Origin: JAWKTM01 sp041399085 | GTDB taxonomy: Bacteria > Planctomycetota > Planctomycetia > Pirellulales > Pirellulaceae | Direction: 5' to 3' | Assembly: GCA_041399085.1 (NCBI GenBank) | Contig: JAWKTM010000019.1 | Coordinates: forward strand, 1-64,000 | Length of the DNA stretch: 64,000 nucleotides | Part shown: one piece after another, positions 55,548-64,000 of the stretch | Layout: every line of letters begins with the position of its first letter | How positions within the stretch are numbered: the stretch's first letter is position 1 | Notes under the pieces: model-generated | The model's database searches: none | The model's input: the letters and a program-made list of their open reading frames with translations, nothing else | What the model was told of the DNA's origin: nothing | Program-made: the position numbers and the translations under genes

Positions 55548-56678
55548 CCATCATCGTGCCTGATGTGACGCGTCTGCTGCTCCACAGCCATCGAAAGTTG
55601 GAAACAATCGATTCGGCCCAGATGAATCAGACATCAGTAGCTTAGATGCCTTTGGCGACTACTTGAGGGCCGCTGGCACTCTAAAAAGGTTCAGCTAGCG
55701 ATCCAGCCAAGATCGGAACTTTGGGCTTCTCGCTTTTTCTAACCGACTCTGACAAGCACTATTTCGACAGTGACATTGTCCCCGGGAGCAACCCAGAATC
55801 AACTCGGATGGCAACTGGAAAGCGGAATTGCGACTCCCTCGGCTCAAAAGAGGCAGCCATGGGCACCATGGGCATACGCGAAAAGCAACGACGGCTCACC
55901 CGCGTCTTCGCCACAGACGCAATATCTTCACGATCGCCGAAGATATACCCACGCAAATCGCGCCCATAATCACCGAAATTTGCAAGGCGAAGACGGTTCG
56001 CACGGAGATCGGCAGACCCCATACCACGCGGCCTGATTCCGAGGACTTGGATCGTCAACGCGGCGGCACTCAACGAGGTAGAGAATCAAGTTGTGATAAA
56101 GGGAACGGCAATAGCAGTACCCCAGCAACAGCGAGAATACAGTCGAGTCATTCTGTACAAGTCCACCGGCAGTGTCCCCGAACGAATCTGGGGAGACGGC
56201 ACGAAGACAGGCTTCAAAAATTGAGGACAACGGCGATTGGTCAGCAATCGTCGAAGTTGGCGACGATGGCGACTTACGACTTCACGGCGGTCGTGGTCCA
56301 GGGCAACCACGAAAGCGAGCCTCGGACGCGGCCAAAGTGATGGTTCGCAAGCGTGGACCGAAGATTACCGATATCGAGCCACGGAAATATGCTGTTCGGT
56401 AGCGGAAGAATTGTATTGACTGTTTACTTTTCGCCGCCCGATCGGCCGCTCGACAAAGACAGGGCGCAAGACACAACCACCGCTGCCATAATACATCCGG
56501 CACTGGAACTCCGGACTCGAAACACCCTTTCGCCGCCGACTTCGATGCCTTAACAAACTCCGTAAAACTAACATTCGAAGACTTTCCGTTTGACGGTGAA
56601 TTCAAGGTTCTAGTCATGAACGTTCCCGTCAACGGAGCGGACAGGCTCAAGGACTGCGCCAGTTCGGCGAACCCTTAA
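55548..56678 (+). pseudogene. Ig-like-domain envelope protein, fragmented
   Basis: Coherent segments in changing frames: LGFSLFLTDSDKHYFDSDIV, IPRTWIVNAAALNEVENQVV followed by IKGTAIAVPQQQREYSRVIL and YKSTGSVPERIWGDGTK, GDYDFTAVVVQGNHESEP-like strands, GPKITDIEP, SGRIVLTVYFSPPDRPLDKD, and LTNSVKLTFEDFPFDGEFKV. The last three look like SbsA-type bacterial Ig domains. The frame ends in a TAA (56676-56678) directly abutting, in phase, the secretin-like frame, so this may be the N-terminal part of one larger protein. Confidence 0.45.
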
Positions 56679-58367
56679 GTGGACATCTTCGGAAATACGT
56701 TTGCTGTGGATCCGCCGGGCCAGGAGATTCCCATTATTCGCTCCCGCATCACGGAAACGCCCATCGTCGCGCCTGGAGTCAGTGGCAAGACAGGGGAGTA
56801 TGTTCAGTTTCCCGAGTTCACCAAACCACGCGACGTACCCAACGGCTTTAACCCCAACGACAAAGTCGAAACACGGGTCGTGCGACTCTACTACTATCGC
56901 GACGCGCATCGTGTGGCTCAGATCGTGAATCGCAAGGTGCGGTCCTATAACCGCCAAGGGGTGGACATGGCTCGGCAATTGGCCGACAAAGCCCGAACGT
57001 TTGCTGACAAACAAACCGAGGAACGCCAAGCGGCAGAACGGGCAGCCGTCATCGAAGCCCAGAGGACTCGACGGCTGGAAAATGAACTGCAAGCCACGCA
57101 ACAGAATCTCGATTCCACATTGCGCGAGCTTTCGGCAGCTCAGCGAGCGGCCCTGAATCCTCCGGTGCAACCAACGCCTCCTTTACCACCCGCCGTCAAT
57201 CCCGCTGAGGCCGCTCGACAACTAGAAGCGGTTGCCGCCTCCTTCGCCAATCAAGCGGCCCGATTGCAAAACCAAATCCAAACGGCCCGCGAAGCCGAAA
57301 TCCAGGCCCGAGAGGCATCCACGCGATTGGAAGCGGCCGAACGTCAGGCGCGCGATGAACAGTTCCGCCGTGAGGTCGCCGCGGCGCATGCGGATCCCGA
57401 TACCTACGCCCCGGGCGTGCCAGCTTCGGATGATCCGGTCGAACAGGTTAGCGTCTCGGTCATTGGCGAAGGTTTGATCCATCTGCGTGGGCCGCTGAAA
57501 GGCATCAATCAAATTCGCACGATGATCGACCAGATCGACCAACCGGTTGGGCAGGTTCGCGTCTCGGTTCATAGTGTGCAAATCAACGGCGAACGAGCCG
57601 AACGGATGGAGGAAGTCGCGTTTCTAATTCAACGCTATATCGACCATGCGCGGTTTCTAACGATGCAGTGTTCCGAAATGCTGCGGAAATCGGTGGTCCA
57701 GGTGGCCGCGCGCAAAGCCGAAGAAGCGATGGCCCAATACCCCGGTGAAACGCAAGAAGACCGCGACCGCCGCTACCTGTACTCATTCTTTGGCAAGGAT
57801 TTCATCGACGAACTGGACACACTGGATTCCGAGTTCCTACGCACCGGCAACAAGCTGCTCTCACTGCACTCGATGGATACCACCAGTTTGTCCACGGCGC
57901 TAAACCTAATGGCTTTGGCCAAAAACAGTACCCGAATGGAAATCCTGCAACAGTTCGATGAACTATGCCAAGCCGAACTGCCACGAGCGGAACAAAGCTA
58001 TCTCGAAGCCAGCATGTCCGAGTGCAAACAGAAACACCACGGTTGCCAACCCCAGTTCTGCCTGATGGCCGACAACGCCCGCTTCGAGTCGCTCCGTGGA
58101 TTCTTCAACACCGAAATGGTCCACGATGACACACTCTCACCATTACAGCGTGAGTTCATCCGCCTCGCTCAAATCTTCAAGGGCCGGTTGATTACCGAGC
58201 TGGAATACAAACAACGCGTGATGGAACGGGCCATCATTGAAGAACGTCTTGGAAATCGTGAGCAAGAGCTGCGCGAAGCGCTGCTGACTGAGAAAAAGGC
58301 TGCGGAAGCAGGAATGGAAAAGGTGCAGTCGCGATCTGCTCAAGCTCAAGGATCAACATGTCATTAG
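56679..58367 (+). CDS. Secretin-like protein, N-terminal part with coiled coil
   Basis: 562 codons. The region VVRLYYYRDAHRVAQIVNR plus KVRSYNRQG resembles the N0/N1-type opening of planctomycete secretins. A coiled coil (about residues 95-240) then leads to VSVIGEGLIHLRGPLKGINQ with IRTMIDQIDQPVGQVRVSVH, a secretin N-domain strand order. A large helical domain with Cys-rich SECKQKHHGCQPQFC follows. The frame is lost near 58335; the next frame continues RDLLKLKDQHVISVDVALA. Its C-terminal barrel is the frame at 59252-60634. Start uncertain: GTG follows directly after an in-phase TAA. Confidence 0.65.
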   Translation: MDIFGNTFAVDPPGQEIPIIRSRITETPIVAPGVSGKTGEYVQFPEFTKPRDVPNGFNPNDKVETRVVRLYYYRDAHRVAQIVNRKVRSYNRQGVDMARQLADKARTFADKQTEERQAAERAAVIEAQRTRRLENELQATQQNLDSTLRELSAAQRAALNPPVQPTPPLPPAVNPAEAARQLEAVAASFANQAARLQNQIQTAREAEIQAREASTRLEAAERQARDEQFRREVAAAHADPDTYAPGVPASDDPVEQVSVSVIGEGLIHLRGPLKGINQIRTMIDQIDQPVGQVRVSVHSVQINGERAERMEEVAFLIQRYIDHARFLTMQCSEMLRKSVVQVAARKAEEAMAQYPGETQEDRDRRYLYSFFGKDFIDELDTLDSEFLRTGNKLLSLHSMDTTSLSTALNLMALAKNSTRMEILQQFDELCQAELPRAEQSYLEASMSECKQKHHGCQPQFCLMADNARFESLRGFFNTEMVHDDTLSPLQREFIRLAQIFKGRLITELEYKQRVMERAIIEERLGNREQELREALLTEKKAAEAGMEKVQSRSAQAQGSTCH

Positions 58368-59345
58368 CGTTGACGTCGCGCTAGCGAAATTGTCTCCGCC
58401 GATGACAATGTAACGTCGTAAAGTTTACCAAGCTTCTGAGCACTGCGCGTCAGCTCATAGCTGCAGTTGGACTCAGCGCGTCGGACCAAGAAGGCAATTG
58501 TGGAGATTGAAACAACGAGGCTTGATCAAGTCACCGCCAGACGATGGCGATGTACCGCGACAAATCGAGCTTCAATTGTTCCATTTGATGATCAACGCGT
58601 GCACCTTTACAGACCGGTCTTCGTCAACGGCAAACTACGTTTAGTAAGTCAAGCGATCCGATCCCGAAGAAGCGAAGGCCGAAATGGGCGGTTGCTGCGT
58701 CTTTTTCAGGGAGGCATGATCCAGGAGCGACGGATGTTTGACTGGCTCTCCGATTACGCCTATCCAGCTCAAACGCCAAGCCGGTATATCGGCGGATGAG
58801 AACCGCAAGCGATCTCGATAAGTACTCTGAAAGACCGAGATCGCGACACGCGACGTTGCGTCAGTCAGACGCACGAGCATGCCGTGAGCCGTAGAGCGCA
58901 GTAAATCAGGCTGCCAGTGTATTACGACAAATGATATCCATGCATAATGCGTTGAGGGTGGAACGAGCTAGTTTCGAAAAGGCAGGAAACTTGAGATATT
59001 GCAACGACGGTTGCTTGAAATTCCGCACAACATAGTACGAATTCGCAATGACTGGGAGTCATTGTCGCGCCAAATAACTGCTTTCTACGGAACTCATTCA
59101 GATAAGCTCAAAGTGATCGAATCGCTCGCGCGTGTGTCACCACATTTGGCAACAATCCAGGAGACCGCAGTGCGCTATCAATTTGCTGATCAAACTGCCC
59201 AGCGATCTCGCCGACCGCTCGATCACAAAAAGTTCTTGGACATGCTGATCGATGACCTCGAAGAGAAATACATCGAGTTGTTGGACGGAACTCGGGCTCA
59301 CACGGCTAACGTGGACAATTACTCTGAAACGCATCACCACGGCGT
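58368..59345 (+). pseudogene. Degraded middle of the secretin-like gene
   Basis: About 980 bases in which secretin-associated helical sequence appears in pieces: KFTKLLSTARQLIAAVGLSA, then about 400 bases with almost no coding signal, then MISMHNALRVERASFEKAGN, LQRRLLEIPHNIVRIRNDWE, RYQFADQTAQ and FLDMLIDDLEEKYIELLDG. At least four indels, and possibly an insertion near 58500-58940. No terminal inverted repeat or target duplication is evident. Confidence 0.45.
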
Positions 59346-60634
59346 TGGACGACGATTTTAATACGCAGTTCTACTATCCCTCGTTTCGGCATGTTCGCGA
59401 AGCGAGCACGTACTATGACGTTCAGTTCGGACAGACCGAAACGACCACCGTGCTGGCCAACAACCGCGAGTTTGCGAAGGTCGAGCCGAATGCAACGATG
59501 GAATTTGACTTGCCGCCTCGCGACATCTTGCTGACGGAAGCCATGAACGGCGCTAAGGCCATGATTGACGACGTGGGCGCTCTGGCAAATGATCCCACTT
59601 TTCTGGCAATGACTCGGATGAACGCAAACGGCAGCGGCTCGTCGCCCGCGCCAGGATCAACAGGTGGCTTCGGTACGGTCCGCGACGTGCTGCCCGGTCT
59701 CGAAACGTCCACGGCCGAGCATGTCATGGCTCATAACGCGGCAGCTCGGCCGCAGTTCGGGGCCAATCTAGAGAATTTGATCCCCGATCCGGCCATCTAC
59801 AAGTTCGAGACCGGGACGGGATTCGAGATTCGCCCAGTGATTCAGCCGGACGGGCAAGCGGTGGTATACGACTTCAACTATATGTATACCACCAACATCC
59901 GCGAACCCGTGCGAGCCGATGAGAAGCACTTGGGCCGAGTAAAACGGCACTACGTACATACTGACGTTCAGCTAAGCAATTTTGAATTGCGAGAAGTTAG
60001 CCGCTACACCGTGGCGCTTAAGGCAGCCCGAACCGCGAAGGGCGTTCCACTACTGGAAGACATGCCAGTCGTGGGTGTCATGTTCCGGCCATTGCCCAGC
60101 GATGAATCGTCGCTCCAGCAAAACATTATTCTCAATCAAGCCACGATCTTTCCCACGCTGTTTGACTTGATGGGGTTGCGATGGGCGCCGGCGGTGTCGG
60201 ATATGGATCCGCTGCGGTTGAGCAACGAGGAGTTCGTGGTTCGAGGCCGACACCGCGAACTTCAGAATCGTGTGTACGACTATGCCAGCAATCAAGTGGA
60301 CGAGTTTCTGCGAATTCCGGAAGGAAATCGTCGCTCGGACCTGTATCGCACGCAGGAGAGCGTTCCGCGGCTGCATCCTAATGGGTATCAAGGGCCCGGA
60401 CTGGATCTACGTGAGAGCGCTATGCAAGAAGGGTATCGTCCGAATGACACCTACACGCCGGATAGATACGTTCCGAGTCAATCCAAGGAAGGCGCTCCGT
60501 TCCGCGGCGGTCGAAACTATGGAATGCCAGCCGATACACGAGTTGAACCTTATCCGTTAGAGGAGGTGATGCCACGATCGGCGGAACCAACTCCCACACT
60601 GGAGCCGCCAAGCAGTCGGCGCGTTCGGCCGTAG
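59252..60634 (+). CDS. Secretin-like protein, C-terminal secretin barrel
   Basis: The reliable frame begins near 59325 (LKRITTALDDDFNTQFYYPS). Secretin-domain segments are ATMEFDLPPRDILLTEAMNG, FETGTGFEIRPVIQPDGQAV with VYDFNYMYTTNIREPVRADE, DVQLSNFELREVSRYTVALK and GVPLLEDMPVVGVMFRPLP, the last matching the 'VPLLGDIPVLGxLF' secretin signature. A Pro/Arg-rich C-terminal tail follows (PEGNRRSDLYRTQESVPRL...). It likely forms the outer-membrane pore of a type II or pilus-like system; no other component is in the window. Confidence 0.85.
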   Translation: MTSKRNTSSCWTELGLTRLTWTITLKRITTALDDDFNTQFYYPSFRHVREASTYYDVQFGQTETTTVLANNREFAKVEPNATMEFDLPPRDILLTEAMNGAKAMIDDVGALANDPTFLAMTRMNANGSGSSPAPGSTGGFGTVRDVLPGLETSTAEHVMAHNAAARPQFGANLENLIPDPAIYKFETGTGFEIRPVIQPDGQAVVYDFNYMYTTNIREPVRADEKHLGRVKRHYVHTDVQLSNFELREVSRYTVALKAARTAKGVPLLEDMPVVGVMFRPLPSDESSLQQNIILNQATIFPTLFDLMGLRWAPAVSDMDPLRLSNEEFVVRGRHRELQNRVYDYASNQVDEFLRIPEGNRRSDLYRTQESVPRLHPNGYQGPGLDLRESAMQEGYRPNDTYTPDRYVPSQSKEGAPFRGGRNYGMPADTRVEPYPLEEVMPRSAEPTPTLEPPSSRRVRP

Positions 60635-60725
60635 TGCGTGAACTGGGTGTCCACGGCGCCTTGAATTTGAGTCATCGAGCGCCGAACCCTAAGCCGTTGA
60701 TGATTCTGAAGTGAAGGAGCATGCG

Positions 60726-61667
60726 ATGCGCATTCGATGGATTGGCGCCGTTCTTACGGCCTCGCAACTGCTGGGCGTCGCGTCGGCGGGTGATCTGCCC
60801 GGCCCGAAGCACGCTCGCACGCGACCGGCCTGCCTCGCGGGAATTCCCGATGCACGGTATCAGTATGGCCCTCAGTCACCCACGGAACTGGCGATCAGCC
60901 GCACGGGAATCTTGTTGCGGGATCGAACCGTCGAAATCGAAGCCGCTCTCGCCGCCGAACTGTTGGCGACAATCGAAAGCGACTTCCGTAGCGAAAATTC
61001 CATTCGTCGTCAAACAACCGGTGAAGGAGTCGTGCTTGAGCAGCGAGCGGGAGAGGTACTGGAGACGCCTCGCGGCATCCGCGAGCGTTCCTCGGAAGCA
61101 CTGCGTCGTGAACTTCCTGGTCCGCCCATTGGCTTGTGGGATCGCTTGGGGCTGGGACGGAGGTCTGTTGACGAATTTCCGCCGCCACTCGACTTGAACG
61201 CTACGCGGTTGGATCGCGAGAGGTTTACGTCGGTGCGTCCCGCGCCGACGGTAGCGCGGCGCACCGTGGTCGATCTCTACCAGTTGGAACGCGCCGCGAT
61301 AAGCGTCGGACACTGTCACATATCACAAGTTGCATTGCAGATTCATGATAATGGAATGTGGATATTGAGTCTTCGAGCGGATCAGAACCCATTGCCGCCG
61401 CCTGGCGCTGTTCCGATATATAACCCGACGCTGCACATTAAAAGAAATCTATTTCACGTGAAGCTGCGCTGTTTGGGCGCGTATCGTGAACCGGTGGCTG
61501 AATTCGTGCCGAGCTTGGGAAAGCCGGTTCTGGCGGAGTTATCTCCCTGCCCATTCTGGGTTGAGAACGGACAGCCGCGATTCGTTCGGACCGGACGTGT
61601 TGATCCTTGGCTGCAAGAGCATTTCGCGGACATTGATCGAGTCGAGGTCGAGTTCTTTTTTCGCTGA
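60726..61667 (+). CDS. Secreted hypothetical protein following the secretin
   Basis: 313 aa. The ATG at 60726 follows AAGGAGC (60714-60720) at suitable spacing; the upstream GTG at 60711 overlaps this site. Signal peptide MRIRWIGAVLTASQLLGV, cleaved near ASAGD. Charged middle (REQRAGEVLETPRGIRERSS) and a C-terminal beta-rich part (YQLERAAISVGHCHISQVAL, HVKLRCLGAYREPVAEFVPS). No family recognised. Probably periplasmic or outer-membrane. Confidence 0.75.
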   Translation: MRIRWIGAVLTASQLLGVASAGDLPGPKHARTRPACLAGIPDARYQYGPQSPTELAISRTGILLRDRTVEIEAALAAELLATIESDFRSENSIRRQTTGEGVVLEQRAGEVLETPRGIRERSSEALRRELPGPPIGLWDRLGLGRRSVDEFPPPLDLNATRLDRERFTSVRPAPTVARRTVVDLYQLERAAISVGHCHISQVALQIHDNGMWILSLRADQNPLPPPGAVPIYNPTLHIKRNLFHVKLRCLGAYREPVAEFVPSLGKPVLAELSPCPFWVENGQPRFVRTGRVDPWLQEHFADIDRVEVEFFFR

Positions 61668-61779
61668 CGATAAATGGATCTGAATGCAGCATTCAGATGA
61701 ATGTTGGACTGAAGAATTGCGGCGGCGGGTTTAGCTCGGATCGATGGCGGATAGACAGACTTCGCAAGGAGGCTGCGTT

Positions 61780-62571
61780 GTGAAACTTACTGTGGAAGCG
61801 ATGACGTTTGTGTGGGTGTCCGTGGCTCTATGCGGGCTGAATCGAGCCGATGCGGGCGATCCGGGTTTTGCGCCGGTCCCACCTTCCTTGGAGATAGAAG
61901 TCTTGGATCCGGGGGTCGACCCGGTTGGCAATCCAGCCGTATTGTTGCGCGAGGGGCCTTACGGGCAAACTCAGGTTGAGATACCACCCGTGGTATTAGT
62001 GCATCGCTATTACTATAGCGGTGATCGGTCGTTTCAAGCTCAGATCCTTCCTGGCGGACCTTCGATTGTCGTTGCCAATCACCCTAAGTCTGGAGAAAGG
62101 TGTTATATTCCGGTTCAGATGATGCCGGGAGCACCGCGGGTTACTTACACCGCCCACGGAATTGAGTATGACTACGGAGAGCATGGAATAAAGGTTGTAT
62201 TCGGCATGTTTGGCGAGCCGAGTGTGAAGTACCGAAGTGGTCAACCGTGGAGTCGCCGCGTGGGACAATGGGTTCACGCCGAGCAAATCAAACACGGTGT
62301 CTCGGCTGTTGCCGAACACACGAAGGAGTTTGGCGAACGCTCGAAGGTGGTGACGTATGGCATGGCAGCCTCCGCAGCCGAGACAGTCCATACCGCGACG
62401 TTGCCGATCGCAAACACACTACAGGTCTTGCCGTTCGGCAAGGTTCTGTTTGGCGGCGACCTGGCTCACCATTTTGCCGAGAAAGCCTACACTCACAAAC
62501 GCGACCATCAAGTTCGTGCCACCGAACGCGACGCTTGGTGGGAGAACGCGACGATTCGCACCAACCGATAG
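61780..62571 (+). CDS. Secreted hypothetical protein, gene in the secretin block
   Basis: 263 aa from a GTG at 61780 with AAGGAGG 7 nt upstream; the ATG at 61744 precedes that site and is rejected. Signal peptide VKLTVEAMTFVWVSVALCGL, then a soluble beta-rich region (VVLVHRYYYSGDRSFQAQIL, VTYTAHGIEYDYGEHGIKVV). The C-terminal ~90 residues are helical (VAEHTKEFGERSKVVTYGMA, HFAEKAYTHKRDHQVRATER). No family recognised. Confidence 0.75.
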   Translation: MKLTVEAMTFVWVSVALCGLNRADAGDPGFAPVPPSLEIEVLDPGVDPVGNPAVLLREGPYGQTQVEIPPVVLVHRYYYSGDRSFQAQILPGGPSIVVANHPKSGERCYIPVQMMPGAPRVTYTAHGIEYDYGEHGIKVVFGMFGEPSVKYRSGQPWSRRVGQWVHAEQIKHGVSAVAEHTKEFGERSKVVTYGMAASAAETVHTATLPIANTLQVLPFGKVLFGGDLAHHFAEKAYTHKRDHQVRATERDAWWENATIRTNR

Positions 62572-62783
62572 GCGTCGAGGTGCTAGCGTCTGTATTCGAG
62601 AAAGTGACCCTAATTGTGGCCTTCAAGGCGTAAACTTTACGGATTAGGCAAGTCAAGTAAATGATGCCTCACCAAAACGCCGAAGTTGTCTGTAATGGGA
62701 CGACTCGCGGCGATTTGCAACGTAAGGCATAGCTAGCATGTTCGTCGAGTGTTCGTCCCTACTCACATGGAGGTTGGGGCGAG

Positions 62784-63842
62784 GTGAGGCGAATCATTCC
62801 AGTACTGCTAGCGGCGGCGTGTGTCGGCGGCATATGCTTGCCATTTTCCATCGTGACGCCGGCCCTAGGGCAAGGCTCATTTCCGATTGAAGCCAGTCAA
62901 TCGCTCGACATTCCACCGAGTGCGTCGCGGGACGCCGAACCGCCTTGGCCATTAGCGATTCCATCCTCGGATGCCGCTTTATCTCCATCGGCAGCCACGT
63001 GGGCTTCCGACGAATTCGCCGAAACCGTCTCGAACGGCTATTTTGCGCCGGCCACTTCGCCGCCTACCGAGGCCATTTTTCCGTCGGTGCGATTGGACAC
63101 GGAGCTATTTCGCGTCATGCTCGATTTTCAGAATCGACAGAACGACAAGGAACTCGCACTACTGGAACACAATGCAGAGTTCCCCTACCACCCTGTATTG
63201 CTAATCGGCGCCCAAGCTCGCCTATCCTTGTTGGCGGCGGCGACGAACACCGACAGCAAGTTCAGCTATTTAGGACGATTTCCACCCGATTTTCGAGGAC
63301 GTTCCGCGACGGACGCCCGCATCGTGCAGGCGAATGCTGGGCTGGCAGCTCATGTGAACCCGTGGATCAACTTGTACGGCGAGTTACTGTTTTCGGATGT
63401 GTTCACTTTCCCCGATTTCAAACAAGGAAGCTTACAGACACGACAGGCTTATGCCACGTTTGGCGACCTCAATCAATCTTCTTGGTATGCATTTATCGGT
63501 AAGAAGAATGTGCCGTTTGGCGATATGAGTACGTTATCGCCCTTTAGCCAATCGGTTGTGTGGCACTACTTCGGCGCGTTGCATGAAGGGCTAGGCGTCG
63601 GATATTCGGGCGAGCATATGCATGTCGTGGCGATGGGGATCAATGGCGGGCGAGGCATTCGTGTTGCGGATTCCGAATCGCGCGGACAGCTTAACAACTT
63701 CGCCGTCAACGCGACGTTCTTTGGCGGCGGCGAACATGTTGCTTGGCGGTTGGGCGGCGGTTTCCTTCGAGGAACGATCTACGACGCCACGATTGCCGAA
63801 CACACGAACCCCAATGCGTTCGGCCCGTACAACAGCAGCTGA
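62784..63842 (+). CDS. Outer-membrane beta-barrel protein (porin-like, LbtU type suspected), in-frame TGA
   Basis: Signal peptide MRRIIPVLLAAACVGGICLP ending TPALGQ. From about residue 110 on, alternating strands typical of a barrel: LFRVMLDFQNRQNDKELALL, VLLIGAQARLSLLAAATNT, WINLYGELLFSDVFTFPDF, GSWYAFIGKKNVPFGDMST. Aromatic girdle residues and YxxxG patterns resemble porins of the LbtU type (weak call). The frame stops at TGA 63840-63842 but then stays open and barrel-like to the window end (DVNAQLNIGRLIVAGEFVST, DDWPATEALVSAYRAETAFD). TGA for TGG (Trp) at this spot would restore NSSWDVNAQL. Start GTG 62784 has GGAGG 10 nt upstream. Confidence 0.72.
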   Translation: MRRIIPVLLAAACVGGICLPFSIVTPALGQGSFPIEASQSLDIPPSASRDAEPPWPLAIPSSDAALSPSAATWASDEFAETVSNGYFAPATSPPTEAIFPSVRLDTELFRVMLDFQNRQNDKELALLEHNAEFPYHPVLLIGAQARLSLLAAATNTDSKFSYLGRFPPDFRGRSATDARIVQANAGLAAHVNPWINLYGELLFSDVFTFPDFKQGSLQTRQAYATFGDLNQSSWYAFIGKKNVPFGDMSTLSPFSQSVVWHYFGALHEGLGVGYSGEHMHVVAMGINGGRGIRVADSESRGQLNNFAVNATFFGGGEHVAWRLGGGFLRGTIYDATIAEHTNPNAFGPYNSS

Positions 63843-64000
63843 GACGTGAACGCTCAACTCAACATCGGTCGACTGATTGTCGCCGGTGAATTTGTGTCGA
63901 CCGTGGATGACTGGCCCGCGACCGAGGCGTTAGTTAGCGCATACCGAGCCGAGACGGCATTCGACGGTTATTTTTTCTCCCGACCTACTCGCTACAGCGT

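Noticed and set aside
56679..60634. Calling the secretin a complete type II secretion operon
   Set aside because: No ATPase, pseudopilin or inner-membrane platform gene is visible in the window.
63840..63842. TGA as selenocysteine
   Set aside because: A barrel strand position with no Sec context; Trp loss or sequence error is simpler.

Overview
This is a high-GC bacterial segment that looks like Planctomycetota, probably Pirellulales. That placement is inferred from gene families and repeats, not from a marker tree. The supporting signs are a four-zinc-ribbon/YIP1 membrane protein, an ECF sigma / FecR-LamG / Ser-Thr kinase operon, a secretin with a coiled-coil insert, a membrane-fusion protein ending in EF-hands, RR-signal Gfo/Idh/MocA and c-type cytochrome proteins, and many short palindromic or 21-bp-period repeats between genes.

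Layout. 1-2.3 kb: end of a metallophosphoesterase, a 2-hydroxyacid dehydrogenase, and an Rrf2 regulator divergent from a frameshifted c-type cytochrome with a 17-bp palindrome between them. 3.8-4.3 kb: a broken small conserved gene. 4.7-13.4 kb: the membrane arm of respiratory complex I (nuoH, J, K, L, M, N; no nuoI), with a 972-residue NuoL carrying two His-rich insertions, followed by a small helical protein. 13.9-19 kb: a secreted alpha/beta hydrolase, a 13-unit 21-bp array, the zinc-ribbon/YIP1 protein and a zinc alcohol dehydrogenase. 19-23 kb: a MacAB-like export operon. 23.4-26.3 kb: rsfS, thpR and a lid-less Hsp70. 26.7-32.7 kb: secreted proteins, two broken genes (coiled-coil protein, type I phosphodiesterase) and a redoxin-fold lipoprotein without cysteines. 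32.9-37.5 kb: aspS, divergent from two tandem Cys/Met-metabolism PLP enzymes preceded by a terminator-like hairpin in the leader. 37.6-39.9 kb: a uronate isomerase (one frameshift) convergent with an Rpn-type nuclease. 40-43.8 kb: sigma factor, FecR/LamG protein and kinase, coupled with 1-nt gaps. 44.2-51.9 kb: a broken Gfo/Idh oxidoreductase, repeats, and the nitrogen operon amtB (broken)-glnB-glnD. 52.8-54.6 kb: a hypothetical gene and prfB with its programmed +1 frameshift. 55-64 kb: a cell-envelope block with a fragmentary Ig-like protein, a very large secretin-like protein in two readable halves, two secreted proteins and an outer-membrane barrel with an in-frame TGA.

Two themes cut across the window. 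First, frame-breaking indels are clustered: amtB, the Gfo/Idh gene, the phosphodiesterase, the cytochrome, the nuoH 5' end and the middle of the secretin are shattered, while 2-3 kb genes such as nuoL, nuoM, nuoN, aspS and glnD are intact. Local consensus error is a simpler explanation than nine pseudogenes, but reads are needed to decide. Second, repeats fill most intergenic space: five copies of a long imperfect palindrome based on AATACGAGCACG, a smaller hairpin family whose two versions differ by paired stem changes, three sequence-unrelated arrays with a 21-bp period, and a GC-rich box that reads SEAPAEP in one frame.
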